In this document: piece by piece, positions 50,051 through 58,380 of the stretch
Position numbering within the stretch: the first letter of the stretch is position 1
Layout: each line of letters begins with the position of its first letter
Assembly (NCBI GenBank): GCA_017745595.1
Contig: WMBV01000011.1
Location: forward strand, 62,001-126,000
From: Bordetella petrii
Lineage (GTDB): Bacteria; Pseudomonadota; Gammaproteobacteria; Burkholderiales; Burkholderiaceae_B
Length of the DNA stretch: 64,000 nt
Direction: 5' to 3'
The notes under the pieces: generated by a model
What the model was told of the DNA's origin: nothing
The model's input: the letters and a program-made list of their open reading frames with translations, nothing else
Databases searched by the model: none
Translations under genes and position numbers: made by a program

Positions 50051-51184
50051 ATGCATCGTATCGACCTTACCTACCAGCTGGGCGGCGCCGACGCCGCCCC
50101 CGCCACCATCGGCAATGCGCTGATGGACTTGCTGTTCGCGGTGCGCGAGCACGGCTCGATCTCGGCCGCGGCCAAGGCGCTGGGGCTGTCATACCGGCAC
50201 GTCTGGGGCGAACTGAAACGCTGGGAACAAACCCTGGGCCGCACCCTGATCGTATGGGACAAGGGCCAGCCGGCGCGCCTGAACGAATTCGGCGAAAAAC
50301 TGCTGTGGGCCGAACGCCAGGCCCAGGCGCGGCTGGCTCCGCAGATCAACGCCCTGCGCGCCGACCTGGAACGCGCCTTCGCCATGGCCTTCGACGACGC
50401 CGCCCACGTGGTGCCGCTGTATGCCAGCCACGACGACGCGCTGGCGGCCCTGCGCGACCACGCCGTGGCCAGCGCCAAGCTGTACCTCGATATCCGCTAT
50501 ACCGGCAGCGTGGATGCCATCCGCGGGCTGAACGAAGGACGCTGCGTCATCGCCGGCTTTCATACGCGCCAGGATCCGGTGCCCGGCTCGCTGACCGAAC
50601 GCATCTACAAGCCGCTGCTCAAGCCCGGCCTGCACAAGATCATCGGCTTCGCGCGGCGCAGCCAGGGCCTGATCGTGGCGCGCGGCAACCCCCTGCGCCT
50701 GCGCGCCATATCCGACCTGCGCCAGCCCGGCCTGCGCTATGTGAACCGGGCGCTGGGCACCGGCACGCGCGTGCTGTTCGACGAACTGCTCGAGCAGGCC
50801 GGGGTGCCCGCCGCGGCCGTCGCCGGCTATGCGCGCACCGAACCGTCGCACGCGGCCGTGGCCCATGCCATTGCGGCGGGCAGCGCCGACGCGGGCCTGG
50901 GCATCGAGACCGCGGCGCGCCAGCACCACCTGGATTTCGTGCCCCTGGTGCAAGAAGACTATTTCCTGGTGTGCCTGAAATCGACGCTGGACCTGCCCTC
51001 GACCCAGGCCTTGCTGGCCATCTTGCGCGGCTCGCCCTGGCAAGAGGCCCTGTCGCGCATGCCGGGGTATGCGCCCGTCCAGTGCGGACAGGTGCTGTCG
51101 ATGCGGCGGGTGCTGCCGTGGTGGAGTTTTCCCGCCAAGAAGCGGCGCGGCCCCGCCGCGCCGGCGGCGGGCCGCAAGCGCTAG
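50051..51184 (+). CDS. ModE-like HTH plus periplasmic-binding-fold transcriptional regulator
   Basis: A 377-residue protein. The N-terminal ModE/LysR-type HTH (about 20-75: FAVREHGSISAAAKALGLSYRHVWGELKRWEQ) is fused to a TupA/ModA-like ligand domain (about 95-345: YASHDDALAALRD, GFHTRQDPVPGS, GIETAARQHHLDF). Fusion of a ModE HTH to an oxyanion-receptor fold points to a tungstate- or molybdate-sensing regulator. It is divergent from tupBCA and convergent with fdhD, their stop codons overlapping. Confidence 0.85.
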   Translation: MHRIDLTYQLGGADAAPATIGNALMDLLFAVREHGSISAAAKALGLSYRHVWGELKRWEQTLGRTLIVWDKGQPARLNEFGEKLLWAERQAQARLAPQINALRADLERAFAMAFDDAAHVVPLYASHDDALAALRDHAVASAKLYLDIRYTGSVDAIRGLNEGRCVIAGFHTRQDPVPGSLTERIYKPLLKPGLHKIIGFARRSQGLIVARGNPLRLRAISDLRQPGLRYVNRALGTGTRVLFDELLEQAGVPAAAVAGYARTEPSHAAVAHAIAAGSADAGLGIETAARQHHLDFVPLVQEDYFLVCLKSTLDLPSTQALLAILRGSPWQEALSRMPGYAPVQCGQVLSMRRVLPWWSFPAKKRRGPAAPAAGRKR

Positions 51185-52038
51185 GGCGCCACGCGCGTCG
51201 CCGCCAGTTCGGGTTGCAGCAGCAGCCGTTCGGGCGCGGTGTAGCACACGAAATGCCGGTTCACGGCGCGGCCGATGGCGCACAGCCCCAGGCCGCGGGC
51301 GATTTCGTAGCCCATCTGGGTCATGCCGCTGCGCGACACCACAATGGGTACGCCCATCTGGGCCGACTTCATGATCATTTCGCTGGTCAGCCGGCCGGTC
51401 GTGTAGAAGACCTTGTCGGCCCCGCCCTGGTCGGCCTGCGGCTGCAGCCACATCCAGCCCGCCAGGGTGTCGATGGCGTTGTGGCGCCCGACGTCTTCCA
51501 CGAACATCAGCATGGTTTCGCCGCGGAACAGGGCACAGCCATGCACCGACCCGGCCGACTTGTAGGTGGTTTCTTGTAGCCGGATGGCATTGAGCAGGCC
51601 ATACAGCTGCGCCTGGCTCAATCGGGCTTGGGGATCGAGGCGGATGTGGTCCAGTTCTTCCATCAGCCCGCCGAACACGCTGCCCTGGCCGCAGCCGGTG
51701 GTCACCACGCGCTGGGCCGTGCGCGATTCGATATCGGCGATGCCGTCGCGGGTCACGACCGAGGCCGCGTTGACTTCCCAGTCGACCATGATGGACAGCA
51801 CGTCGCTCACGTCGCGGATCAGGCGCTGATTGCGCAGGTAGCCCAGCACCAGCAGTTCCGGCATGGCGCCCAGCGTCATCAGCGTGACCAGTTCGCGCCG
51901 GTCGACGTACAGGGTAAGGGGCCGCTCGGCGGGAATGGATACGGTTTCGGCCGCGCCGTGTTCATTGACGACGGTGACTTCGCGCGTCAGGGGGGCGCGG
52001 GCCTGGGTCAGGCTCGGCAAAGACAGGCTGGCGCTCAC
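51181..52038 (-). CDS. fdhD: Formate dehydrogenase accessory sulfurtransferase FdhD
   Basis: A 285-residue FdhD protein that moves sulfur from IscS to the Mo/W-bis-MGD cofactor of formate dehydrogenase. Family parts are ERPLTLYVDRRELVTLMTLG, the sulfur-carrying Cys in TGCGQGSVFG, MLMFVEDVGRHNAIDTLAGW and TTGRLTSEMIMKSAQMGVP. Where E. coli has two cysteines only one is here. The start is GTG, overlapping the TGA of the preceding small-protein gene (GTGA). It is the last gene of the formate dehydrogenase operon. Confidence 0.92.
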   Translation of the reverse strand: MSASLSLPSLTQARAPLTREVTVVNEHGAAETVSIPAERPLTLYVDRRELVTLMTLGAMPELLVLGYLRNQRLIRDVSDVLSIMVDWEVNAASVVTRDGIADIESRTAQRVVTTGCGQGSVFGGLMEELDHIRLDPQARLSQAQLYGLLNAIRLQETTYKSAGSVHGCALFRGETMLMFVEDVGRHNAIDTLAGWMWLQPQADQGGADKVFYTTGRLTSEMIMKSAQMGVPIVVSRSGMTQMGYEIARGLGLCAIGRAVNRHFVCYTAPERLLLQPELAATRVAP

Positions 52039-52418
52039 TTGGCGGGCTTGCCCTCGGCTTCGGGCTGCGGCGAGCTGGGCGGCTGCACGGCGGTTTCGGC
52101 GGGCGAATGCGCGCCCGAGCCCTCGCGGGGCTGCACCGCTGCCGGCACGTACGCGAACGGACCGGGGTCTACGCACGCGGGGGTGGGAACGGGCGGCGCC
52201 GGGGTACGGCCTTCGGCCTTGGCTCTTTCGAAAAAGCCCGCGGCCACTCTGGTCTGGGCCTCGCACAGCTGGAAGGCAGCGACCTTCGTGCTCCAGGCCG
52301 CCTTGGCCTTGGCTTCGGCGGCCTTGGCCTGGGCCTCGGCGCTGGGCGCAGGCGTGGGCAGGGCCGCCTGCGCACCGGCGGCCAACAGGGCAAACAGCAA
52401 TACGGCAAGCTTCTTCAT
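52035..52418 (-). CDS. Small exported protein of the formate dehydrogenase operon
   Basis: A 127-residue protein with a signal peptide (MKKLAVLLFALLAAGAQA). The mature part is Ala/Lys-rich at first (AEAQAKAAEAKAKAAWSTKVAAFQLCEAQTR), then Pro-rich, ending low-complexity. One region, QLCEAQTRVAAGFFERAKAEG, looks structured and holds a Cys. I do not recognise a defined family. Its place between the cytochrome b subunit and fdhD, with overlap to fdhD, suggests a periplasmic accessory role in this operon. Confidence 0.7.
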   Translation of the reverse strand: MKKLAVLLFALLAAGAQAALPTPAPSAEAQAKAAEAKAKAAWSTKVAAFQLCEAQTRVAAGFFERAKAEGRTPAPPVPTPACVDPGPFAYVPAAVQPREGSGAHSPAETAVQPPSSPQPEAEGKPAK

Positions 52419-52428
52419 GGCGTGCTCC

Positions 52429-53589
52429 TCAGGCGCCGGCCGGACGCGTGCCGCGCCCTTTTGCGGTTTTAGCGGACGTGCGCTGGGCGGGAATCTTGCC
52501 CGACTTGATGTCGTCGTACCATGCATCGTGATGTTCGCGCGCCCAGGCCTCGTCGACGTAGCCGGTTTTCATGGCCTTGTAGGCGCCCTTCATGCCGATG
52601 GTGCCCAGGTAGATGTGGCCCATCAGCATGCACATCATCAAGATGACCGACACGGCGTGGATCATGTGGGCGATCTGCATGTTGCCCCGCGTGTAGATCA
52701 TGACGCCCGGGAACACCCGGTCGAGGAACAGGCCCGACGCCACGGCGACCAGGCCCAGCACCAGCATGCCGACCCAGAACATGATTTTCTCGCCGGCATT
52801 GAAACGGCCCGCCGGCACGTGCCGGGCGCGCAGCAATCCGCCGCCCCGGCGCAGCCAGGTCAGGTCGTAGCGGCGGAACAGGTTGTCTTTGGCGAAGGTG
52901 ATCAGCACGACGATCAGCGATACGGCGAAGACCGGGCCGACGAAATTGTGAATGGTTTTCAGCACCCAGGTCAGCCAGCCGAAGACGGCGCTGCCCATCC
53001 AGGGCAGCAAGAAGAACTTGCCGAAGGCCATCACGATGCCCGACAAGGCCAGGATGACGAACGCGGTGGCGTTGACCCAGTGCGCCGCGCGTTCGAAATA
53101 TGTGAAGCGTTCGATCTTGCGGCCGGTTTCGGCCTCGTGCGTCTTGATGGAACCCTTGGCCAGGTAGAACAGCAAGATCGCCACCAGCACGATCAGCAAC
53201 AGGGCGCCGCCATAAGGAACGAGCCATTGGTTGCGCACCTGGCGCCAGGCCTCGCCGGCGGTGGTGAATTGCGAGCCGGGATACTGCACGAAGCGCTGGA
53301 TCAGCACGCCGGCCTCGGGCGCCTGGCTGAGCGGCAGGCTGCTGAAGCCGGGTTCGCCGGAATTGACCAGGCGCCACATGGGCGCGTTGTTGCCGGGCTG
53401 CACCTGGGCGCGCTGCGCGTTGGTTTGCTCGGCATAGCCGGGCAGCGCGTCGGCGTCGGGCCGGACTTCGAAGATGTTGGCGTTCTTGATGCCGCCCAGG
53501 CCGCCGTCGGCCGGCGCGGCATTCTGCGCCGCCGCCGGCGCCAGCAGCGCCGCGCCGATCATGAGTGCCGCGAAGAATGACCGTACCAT
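52429..53589 (-). CDS. Formate dehydrogenase gamma subunit, cytochrome b556
   Basis: A 386-residue membrane subunit. A signal-like N-terminus and a 110-residue periplasmic part precede about four membrane spans. The first, LVPYGGALLLIVLVAILLFYLAKG, is followed by FTYFERAAHWVNATAFVILALSG and WVLKTIHNFVGPVFAVSLIVVLITF. Conserved histidines in spans (AHW, IHNF, IHAVSV, GHIYLG) bind haem b. It takes electrons from the beta subunit and reduces quinone. The C-terminus ends in a basic tail (AKTAKGRGTRPAGA). Confidence 0.92.
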   Translation of the reverse strand: MVRSFFAALMIGAALLAPAAAQNAAPADGGLGGIKNANIFEVRPDADALPGYAEQTNAQRAQVQPGNNAPMWRLVNSGEPGFSSLPLSQAPEAGVLIQRFVQYPGSQFTTAGEAWRQVRNQWLVPYGGALLLIVLVAILLFYLAKGSIKTHEAETGRKIERFTYFERAAHWVNATAFVILALSGIVMAFGKFFLLPWMGSAVFGWLTWVLKTIHNFVGPVFAVSLIVVLITFAKDNLFRRYDLTWLRRGGGLLRARHVPAGRFNAGEKIMFWVGMLVLGLVAVASGLFLDRVFPGVMIYTRGNMQIAHMIHAVSVILMMCMLMGHIYLGTIGMKGAYKAMKTGYVDEAWAREHHDAWYDDIKSGKIPAQRTSAKTAKGRGTRPAGA

Positions 53590-53601
53590 GGCAGCCTCGG
53601 G

Positions 53602-53829
53602 TCAGTGGATTCGGTTGAACTCGTTCTGGCCGCGCTGGGTGCGCACCGTGAGTTGGCGCTGCCAGCTGGCTCGATCGCCGGGCGTCCAGCCCGGCGCCAT
53701 GAAGTTGCTGCCGGTGCCCATATACGCCGGCACGCCGGTATTCTGGCCGACATGCAGTTCCTGCGAAGGCTCGGAACAGCCCGCCAGCCCCAGCACGAGC
53801 AGCCCCAGGAAAGCAAGGCGCGCGCTCAT
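53602..53829 (-). CDS. Small lipoprotein of the formate dehydrogenase operon
   Basis: A 75-residue lipoprotein with signal MSARLAFLGLLVLGLAGC; the lipobox LAGC gives Cys18. The mature part (SEPSQELHVGQNTGVPAYMG, WTPGDRASWQRQLTVRTQ) has no family I can name. It is coupled by overlap to the iron-sulfur subunit gene and precedes the cytochrome b gene by 12 bases, so it probably attaches to or assembles with the enzyme at the periplasmic side. Confidence 0.75.
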   Translation of the reverse strand: MSARLAFLGLLVLGLAGCSEPSQELHVGQNTGVPAYMGTGSNFMAPGWTPGDRASWQRQLTVRTQRGQNEFNRIH

Positions 53830-54452
53830 GGCTTTTCCTTGGCGCCGGCGGGCGGCTGCCCGGCCTGCTGCGACCCGTAGGCCGTGCCCCAGCCCCATAC
53901 TTCGGCGCCCTTGCCCCGGTTCACCACGCGCGTGCGGAAGATGTCGGCCACCACGTCGCCATCGCCGCCCAGCAGCGCCTTGGTGGAACACATTTCGGCG
54001 CAGGCGGGCAGCTTGCCCTCGGCCAGGCGGTTGCGCCCGTATTTTTCGAATTCGGCCGCGCTGCCGTGTTCTTCGGGGCCGCCGGCGCAGAACGTGCATT
54101 TGTCCATTTTGCCGCGCACACCGAAGGCCCCGTTGGACGGGAACTGCGGCGCGCCGAACGGACAGGCATAAGAGCAATAGCCGCAGCCGATACAGGTGTC
54201 TTTGTTGTGCAGCACCACGCCTTCATCGGTGCGATAAAAGCAGTTGACCGGACAGACCGCCATGCAGGGCGCGTCGCTGCAATGCATGCACGCCACCGAA
54301 ATGGATTTTTCCCCCGGCACGCCGTCGTTCAGCGTGACCACGCGGCGGCGGTTCACGCCCCAGGGGATTTCGTGCTCGTTCTTGCACGCGGTGACGCAGC
54401 TATTGCATTCGATACAACGCTCTGCATCACAAATGAATTTCATTCTAGCCAT
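53826..54452 (-). CDS. Formate dehydrogenase beta subunit, iron-sulfur protein
   Basis: A 208-residue ferredoxin-like subunit with four [4Fe-4S] motifs: C13/C16/C19/C23, C55/C58/C63/C67, C87/C90/C93/C97 and C119/C122 with later cysteines. It wires the catalytic subunit to the cytochrome b. No membrane anchor is seen. The start at MARMKFICD follows GGAG; the frame opening at 54476 is rejected. It is 10 bases after the alpha subunit stop. Confidence 0.93.
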   Translation of the reverse strand: MARMKFICDAERCIECNSCVTACKNEHEIPWGVNRRRVVTLNDGVPGEKSISVACMHCSDAPCMAVCPVNCFYRTDEGVVLHNKDTCIGCGYCSYACPFGAPQFPSNGAFGVRGKMDKCTFCAGGPEEHGSAAEFEKYGRNRLAEGKLPACAEMCSTKALLGGDGDVVADIFRTRVVNRGKGAEVWGWGTAYGSQQAGQPPAGAKEKP

Positions 54453-54462
54453 GGCGGTCTCC

Positions 54463-57426
54463 TCAGGCCTTCGCAATGTTGCAGATCGTGGTCTTGGTTT
54501 CCTGCATCATCGTGACGGAATCGTAGCCGTAGGTGGTGCCGGTATTCACCGCCTCGCCACGCACGATGGGGGCCGCGCCTTCGGGGTAGCTGGACTTCAG
54601 GTCGGCGCCCTGCCAGTGCCCGGCGAAGTGGAACGGAATGAACGCCGTGTCGGGCCCGACGCGCTCGGTGACCAGCGCCTGCACGTTCAGGCGCGCGCCC
54701 GTGGGCGTGGATACCCATACCCGGTCGCCGTTGCGGATGCCGCGGTCGGCCGCCGCCTTGGGATTGATTTCGACGAAGCACTCTTGCTGCAGTTCGGCCA
54801 GCCACGGGTTGGAACGGGTTTCGTCGCCGCCCCCTTCGTATTCGACCAGCCGCCCCGAGGTAAGAATGATGGGGAATTTCTCGTACAGCCTGTCGGCCAC
54901 GTTGCGCTGCTGCAGCGACGTATACAGCGTGGGCAGGCGCCAGAAGTTCTTCAGGTCGTCGTGCGTCGGATACTTGGCGACCAGGTCGGGACGCGTGCCG
55001 TAGATGGGCTCGCGGTGTTGGGGGATGGGGTCGGGGAAGTTCCAGACCAGTGCCCGCGCCTTGGCGTTGCCGAACGGATAACACCCGTATTTCTGCATGA
55101 CCACCCGGATGATGCCGCCCGACGGGTCGGTTTTCCAGTTCTTGCCCTCGGCCGCGGTTCGTTCGGCGTCGGTAAGATCGTGCCACCAGCCCAGTTTCTT
55201 GAGCAGGATGTGGTCGAACTCGGGATAGCCGGTGGTAAGGGCCGCGCCCTTGGAATGCGAGCCGTCTTCGGCCAGCAGGTTGACGCCGTCGCGCTCGACC
55301 CCGAAGTTGGCGCGGAAATTGCCGCCGCCGTCCATGACGTGCAGGCTGGTGTCGTACAGGTTGGCCGTGCCCGGGTGCTTGAGTTCGGGGTTGCCCCAGC
55401 AGGGCCAGGGCAGGCCGAAATAATCGCCGGTCAGGTCGTAGCCGGTCTCGGCGTCTTTGCCGCCCTTGGCGCGCAAGGTCCTGACGTCGAACACATGCAT
55501 GTTGCGCATGTGGGCCTTCAGGCGTTCGGGGCTTTGGCCGGTGTAGCCGATGGTCCAGCAGCAGCGGTTGATTTCACGTAGCACGTCTTCGATGACGGGC
55601 TCGTCCATGCCCTTGACCTTCTGCATCTTGTAGTTCTTGACGAACTCTTTGCCGAAACCGAGCTTTTCGGCCAGCTGATACATGATCATGTGGTCGGTGC
55701 GGCATTCCCACAGCGGCTCGATGACGCGCTCGCGCCATTGCAGCGAGCGGTTCGAGGCCGTACAGGACCCGCTGGTCTCGAACTGGCTGGCGGCCGGCAG
55801 CAGATACACCGCCCGATTGGGGTTCAGGTCTTCAGGCTTGCCCGGCATGGCGGCCATGGCGGCCGTGGCGGATGGATACGGATCGACCACCACCAGCAGG
55901 TCGAGCTTGTCCATGGCGCGCTTCATTTCCAGGCCGCGCGTCTGCGAGTTGGGCGCATGGCCCCAGTAGATGACCGCGCGCAGATTGGTGGGCTGGTCGA
56001 TGACGGCGGGGTCTTCCAGCACGCCATCGATCCAGCGCGACACCGTGATGCCGGGCTTGGCCATCAATTCGGGCGAGGCGTAGCGGCTTTTGATCCATTC
56101 GTAGTCGACGCCCCAGGCATTGGCGAAGTGCTTCCAGGAGCCCTCGGTCAGGCCGTAGTAGCCGGGCAGCGAATCGGGGTTGGGGCCGATGTCGGTGGCG
56201 CCCTGCACGTTGTCGTGGCCGCGGAAAATATTTGCCCCGCCGCCCGATTTGCCGACGTTGCCCAGCGCCAGCTGCACGATGCAGGACGCGCGCACCATGG
56301 CGTTGCCGATGGAGTGCTGCGTCTGGCCCATGCACCACACCAGGGTGCCGGGGCGGTTTTCGTGCAGGGTCTTGGCCACCTGGTACATGGTGGCTTCGTC
56401 GACGCCGCAGGCGTCGTGCACCTTGTCGGGCGTCCACTTGGCCAGCACGTCGGCCTTGACCTTGTCCATGCCGAACACGCGCGCATCGATGAAGGCCTGG
56501 TCTTCCCAGCCGTTCTTGAAGATGTGATACAGCAGGCCGAACAGGAACGGGATGTCGGTGCCCGAGCGGATACGGACGTATTGGTCGGCCTTGGCGGCGG
56601 TGCGGGTGAAGCGCGGGTCGACCACGATCATCTTGCAGCCGCTTTCCTTGGCGTGCAGCATGTGCAGCATCGAGACCGGGTGGGCCTCGGCGGCGTTGGA
56701 CCCGATGTACAAGGCGACCTTGGCGTTCTGCATGTCGTTGTACGAGTTGGTCATGGCGCCGTAGCCCCACGTGTTGGCCACACCGGCCACCGTGGTGGAA
56801 TGGCAGATGCGCGCCTGGTGGTCGCAGTTGTTGCTGCCCCAGTAGCTGACGAACTTGCGCATCAGGTAAGACTGTTCGTTGCCGTGCTTGGACGAGCCGA
56901 TCCAGTAGACGGAGTCGGGCCCGCTTTCCTTGCGCAGTTCCATCAGGCGGGCGCTGATTTCGGTAAGGGCGGTGTCCCAGCTGATGCGCTGGTACTTGCC
57001 GTCGATCAGCTTCATGGGATAGCGCAGGCGGTGTTCGCCGTGCCCGTGTTCGCGCACCGCGGCGCCCTTGGCGCAATGCGCGCCCAGGTTGATGGGCGAA
57101 TCGAAGACCGGCTCTTGGCGCACCCACACGCCGTTTTCGACCACGGCGTCGATGGCGCAGCCCACCGAGCAGTGCGTACAGACGGTGCGGTGCACGGTGG
57201 TTTTGGTGTTGCCGATGGCCACCTGGCGTTCGTCGGCGGCCTGCGCTTGCCGGACCAGCGCCAGCGGCGCGGCCGCCAGGCCGGCCCCCACCCCGATGCC
57301 GGAACGGCGCAGGAAGGCGCGGCGGTCCATGGTGGGCAGGGCCTGCGACATGCCGCGGCGCAGGCTGTGCATGAAGCTCGATTCGGCCGCGGTATCGCGC
57401 GCGGCGGTTTTTTTGGTCAGCAGCAT
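54463..57426 (-). CDS. Formate dehydrogenase alpha subunit, Mo/W-bis-MGD, Cys type
   Basis: A 987-residue catalytic subunit. A Tat signal (DRRAFLRRSG, residues 34-43) directs export. A [4Fe-4S] cluster is set by C83, C86, C90 and C118. The metal ligand, selenocysteine in E. coli FdnG, is here C208 with H209 in ARICHSTTVAG, encoded by TGC at 56803-56805. The C-terminal pterin-binding barrel ends VRGEAVNTGTTYGYD. It oxidises formate to CO2 in the periplasm. The tungstate importer nearby suggests tungsten rather than molybdenum. Confidence 0.95.
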   Translation of the reverse strand: MLLTKKTAARDTAAESSFMHSLRRGMSQALPTMDRRAFLRRSGIGVGAGLAAAPLALVRQAQAADERQVAIGNTKTTVHRTVCTHCSVGCAIDAVVENGVWVRQEPVFDSPINLGAHCAKGAAVREHGHGEHRLRYPMKLIDGKYQRISWDTALTEISARLMELRKESGPDSVYWIGSSKHGNEQSYLMRKFVSYWGSNNCDHQARICHSTTVAGVANTWGYGAMTNSYNDMQNAKVALYIGSNAAEAHPVSMLHMLHAKESGCKMIVVDPRFTRTAAKADQYVRIRSGTDIPFLFGLLYHIFKNGWEDQAFIDARVFGMDKVKADVLAKWTPDKVHDACGVDEATMYQVAKTLHENRPGTLVWCMGQTQHSIGNAMVRASCIVQLALGNVGKSGGGANIFRGHDNVQGATDIGPNPDSLPGYYGLTEGSWKHFANAWGVDYEWIKSRYASPELMAKPGITVSRWIDGVLEDPAVIDQPTNLRAVIYWGHAPNSQTRGLEMKRAMDKLDLLVVVDPYPSATAAMAAMPGKPEDLNPNRAVYLLPAASQFETSGSCTASNRSLQWRERVIEPLWECRTDHMIMYQLAEKLGFGKEFVKNYKMQKVKGMDEPVIEDVLREINRCCWTIGYTGQSPERLKAHMRNMHVFDVRTLRAKGGKDAETGYDLTGDYFGLPWPCWGNPELKHPGTANLYDTSLHVMDGGGNFRANFGVERDGVNLLAEDGSHSKGAALTTGYPEFDHILLKKLGWWHDLTDAERTAAEGKNWKTDPSGGIIRVVMQKYGCYPFGNAKARALVWNFPDPIPQHREPIYGTRPDLVAKYPTHDDLKNFWRLPTLYTSLQQRNVADRLYEKFPIILTSGRLVEYEGGGDETRSNPWLAELQQECFVEINPKAAADRGIRNGDRVWVSTPTGARLNVQALVTERVGPDTAFIPFHFAGHWQGADLKSSYPEGAAPIVRGEAVNTGTTYGYDSVTMMQETKTTICNIAKA

Positions 57427-57437
57427 GCCGGGCTCCG

Positions 57438-57644
57438 TCAGACGAGAGTGGTCTTGTAGTAACGCTTGACGTGTTCGCTCAGGCGGTAGCCGCCGCCGCG
57501 TTCGGGCTTGGCGGGCGCGCTGGCGGTGGATTGCGGCTGGGCGGCCGCCCCCGGCAAGGCCGCCGCGCCGGCCGCCGCGGCGCCCGCGGTCGCCGCGCCA
57601 GCCAGAAACGCCCGGCGTGAAAGTCGAGGGGGGGTCTGGGACAT
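57438..57644 (-). CDS. Formate dehydrogenase region twin-arginine small protein
   Basis: A 68-residue protein of the formate-dehydrogenase-region Tat-target type. Its signal has SRRAFLAGAATAGAAAAG, and the short mature end reads YRLSEHVKRYYKTTLV. Such proteins always lie just upstream of fdhA and probably help its export or maturation. The start MSQTPPRL follows GGAG. Confidence 0.8.
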   Translation of the reverse strand: MSQTPPRLSRRAFLAGAATAGAAAAGAAALPGAAAQPQSTASAPAKPERGGGYRLSEHVKRYYKTTLV

Positions 57645-57756
57645 GTCTGTCTCCTCAGGGCCAGCCAGATATGAAATGCTTTGCATACTGTACCCCTACA
57701 CTCGGCTTGGGGCAATGTCCCCGAAAAGCGTACGGGCTTGAAGCAACGGGACGGAG

Positions 57757-58380
57757 CTAGGGCAGCATGTCGAAACCCTGGGCCTCGACCTGCGCGAAAT
57801 CGCGCGTGAAATCGGCCGCGCGGGCATAGAACCGCGCCGCGGGGTGGGCCGTTATTGCGTCGCACAAATCACCCACCCAGGGTCGCAGATGAGCGGCGAA
57901 GAAGGCGTTTTGCCGCGCCAGGTTGGCCACGGCGGCATCCTGGCCGGTGATCAGCAGCCGCATCACTTCGCACAAATAAGCGATGTGGTCTTCGGTTTCG
58001 GACATGGCCGGATCGCGCGCCAGCCCCAGTTCGGCCAGGTCGTCGCGCAGCCGCACCAGCGGCGTTTCGTTCAGGAACCCCGCCAGGTAATACGAGCCGT
58101 ACAAGTAGATTTCGGGCTTGCCCACGCCGCCGTACAGGGCATCGTATTCGGCCTGCACGGCCGCCGTGTCGAGCTCGCGCGCGCTGGCCGCCAGCGCGTT
58201 CCAGGACGCTTCGAGCAGGCTGCCGGGCGCGGCCGGCGGGGCGTCGCGCAGGCGCGCCAGCAATTCGGGCGCCGGCGGGGCGTAGAACAGGTGGGCCAGC
58301 AGGCCGTAGAGGTCGGCGCGCGCGGCGTCTTCGTCGAGGCCCGCGGCGGCGATGGCGGCGGGCGGAACAGTGGCGTTCAT
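57757..58380 (-). CDS. TorD/DmsD-family molybdoenzyme chaperone
   Basis: A 207-residue all-helical protein. ARADLYGLLAHLFYAPPAPELLARL, EYDALYGGVGKPEIYLYGSYYLAG, MSETEDHIAYLCEVMRLLI and FFAAHLRPWVGDLCDAI mark the TorD/DmsD group. It would hold the formate dehydrogenase alpha subunit until cofactor insertion and Tat export. The ATG overlaps the stop of the upstream iron-sulfur gene. A gap of 112 bases follows before the Tat small-protein gene and may hold an internal promoter. Confidence 0.9.
   Translation of the reverse strand: MNATVPPAAIAAAGLDEDAARADLYGLLAHLFYAPPAPELLARLRDAPPAAPGSLLEASWNALAASARELDTAAVQAEYDALYGGVGKPEIYLYGSYYLAGFLNETPLVRLRDDLAELGLARDPAMSETEDHIAYLCEVMRLLITGQDAAVANLARQNAFFAAHLRPWVGDLCDAITAHPAARFYARAADFTRDFAQVEAQGFDMLP

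Noticed and set aside
56803-56805. Possible selenocysteine codon in the formate dehydrogenase alpha subunit
   Set aside because: The codon at the metal-ligand position is TGC (Cys), not TGA, and the frame is uninterrupted.
55690-57459. A 589-codon open frame on the plus strand opposite the formate dehydrogenase alpha gene
   Set aside because: It is a GC-rich shadow of the real gene: His/Gly/Val-rich with no domain sense, and the minus-strand frame has complete catalytic motifs.
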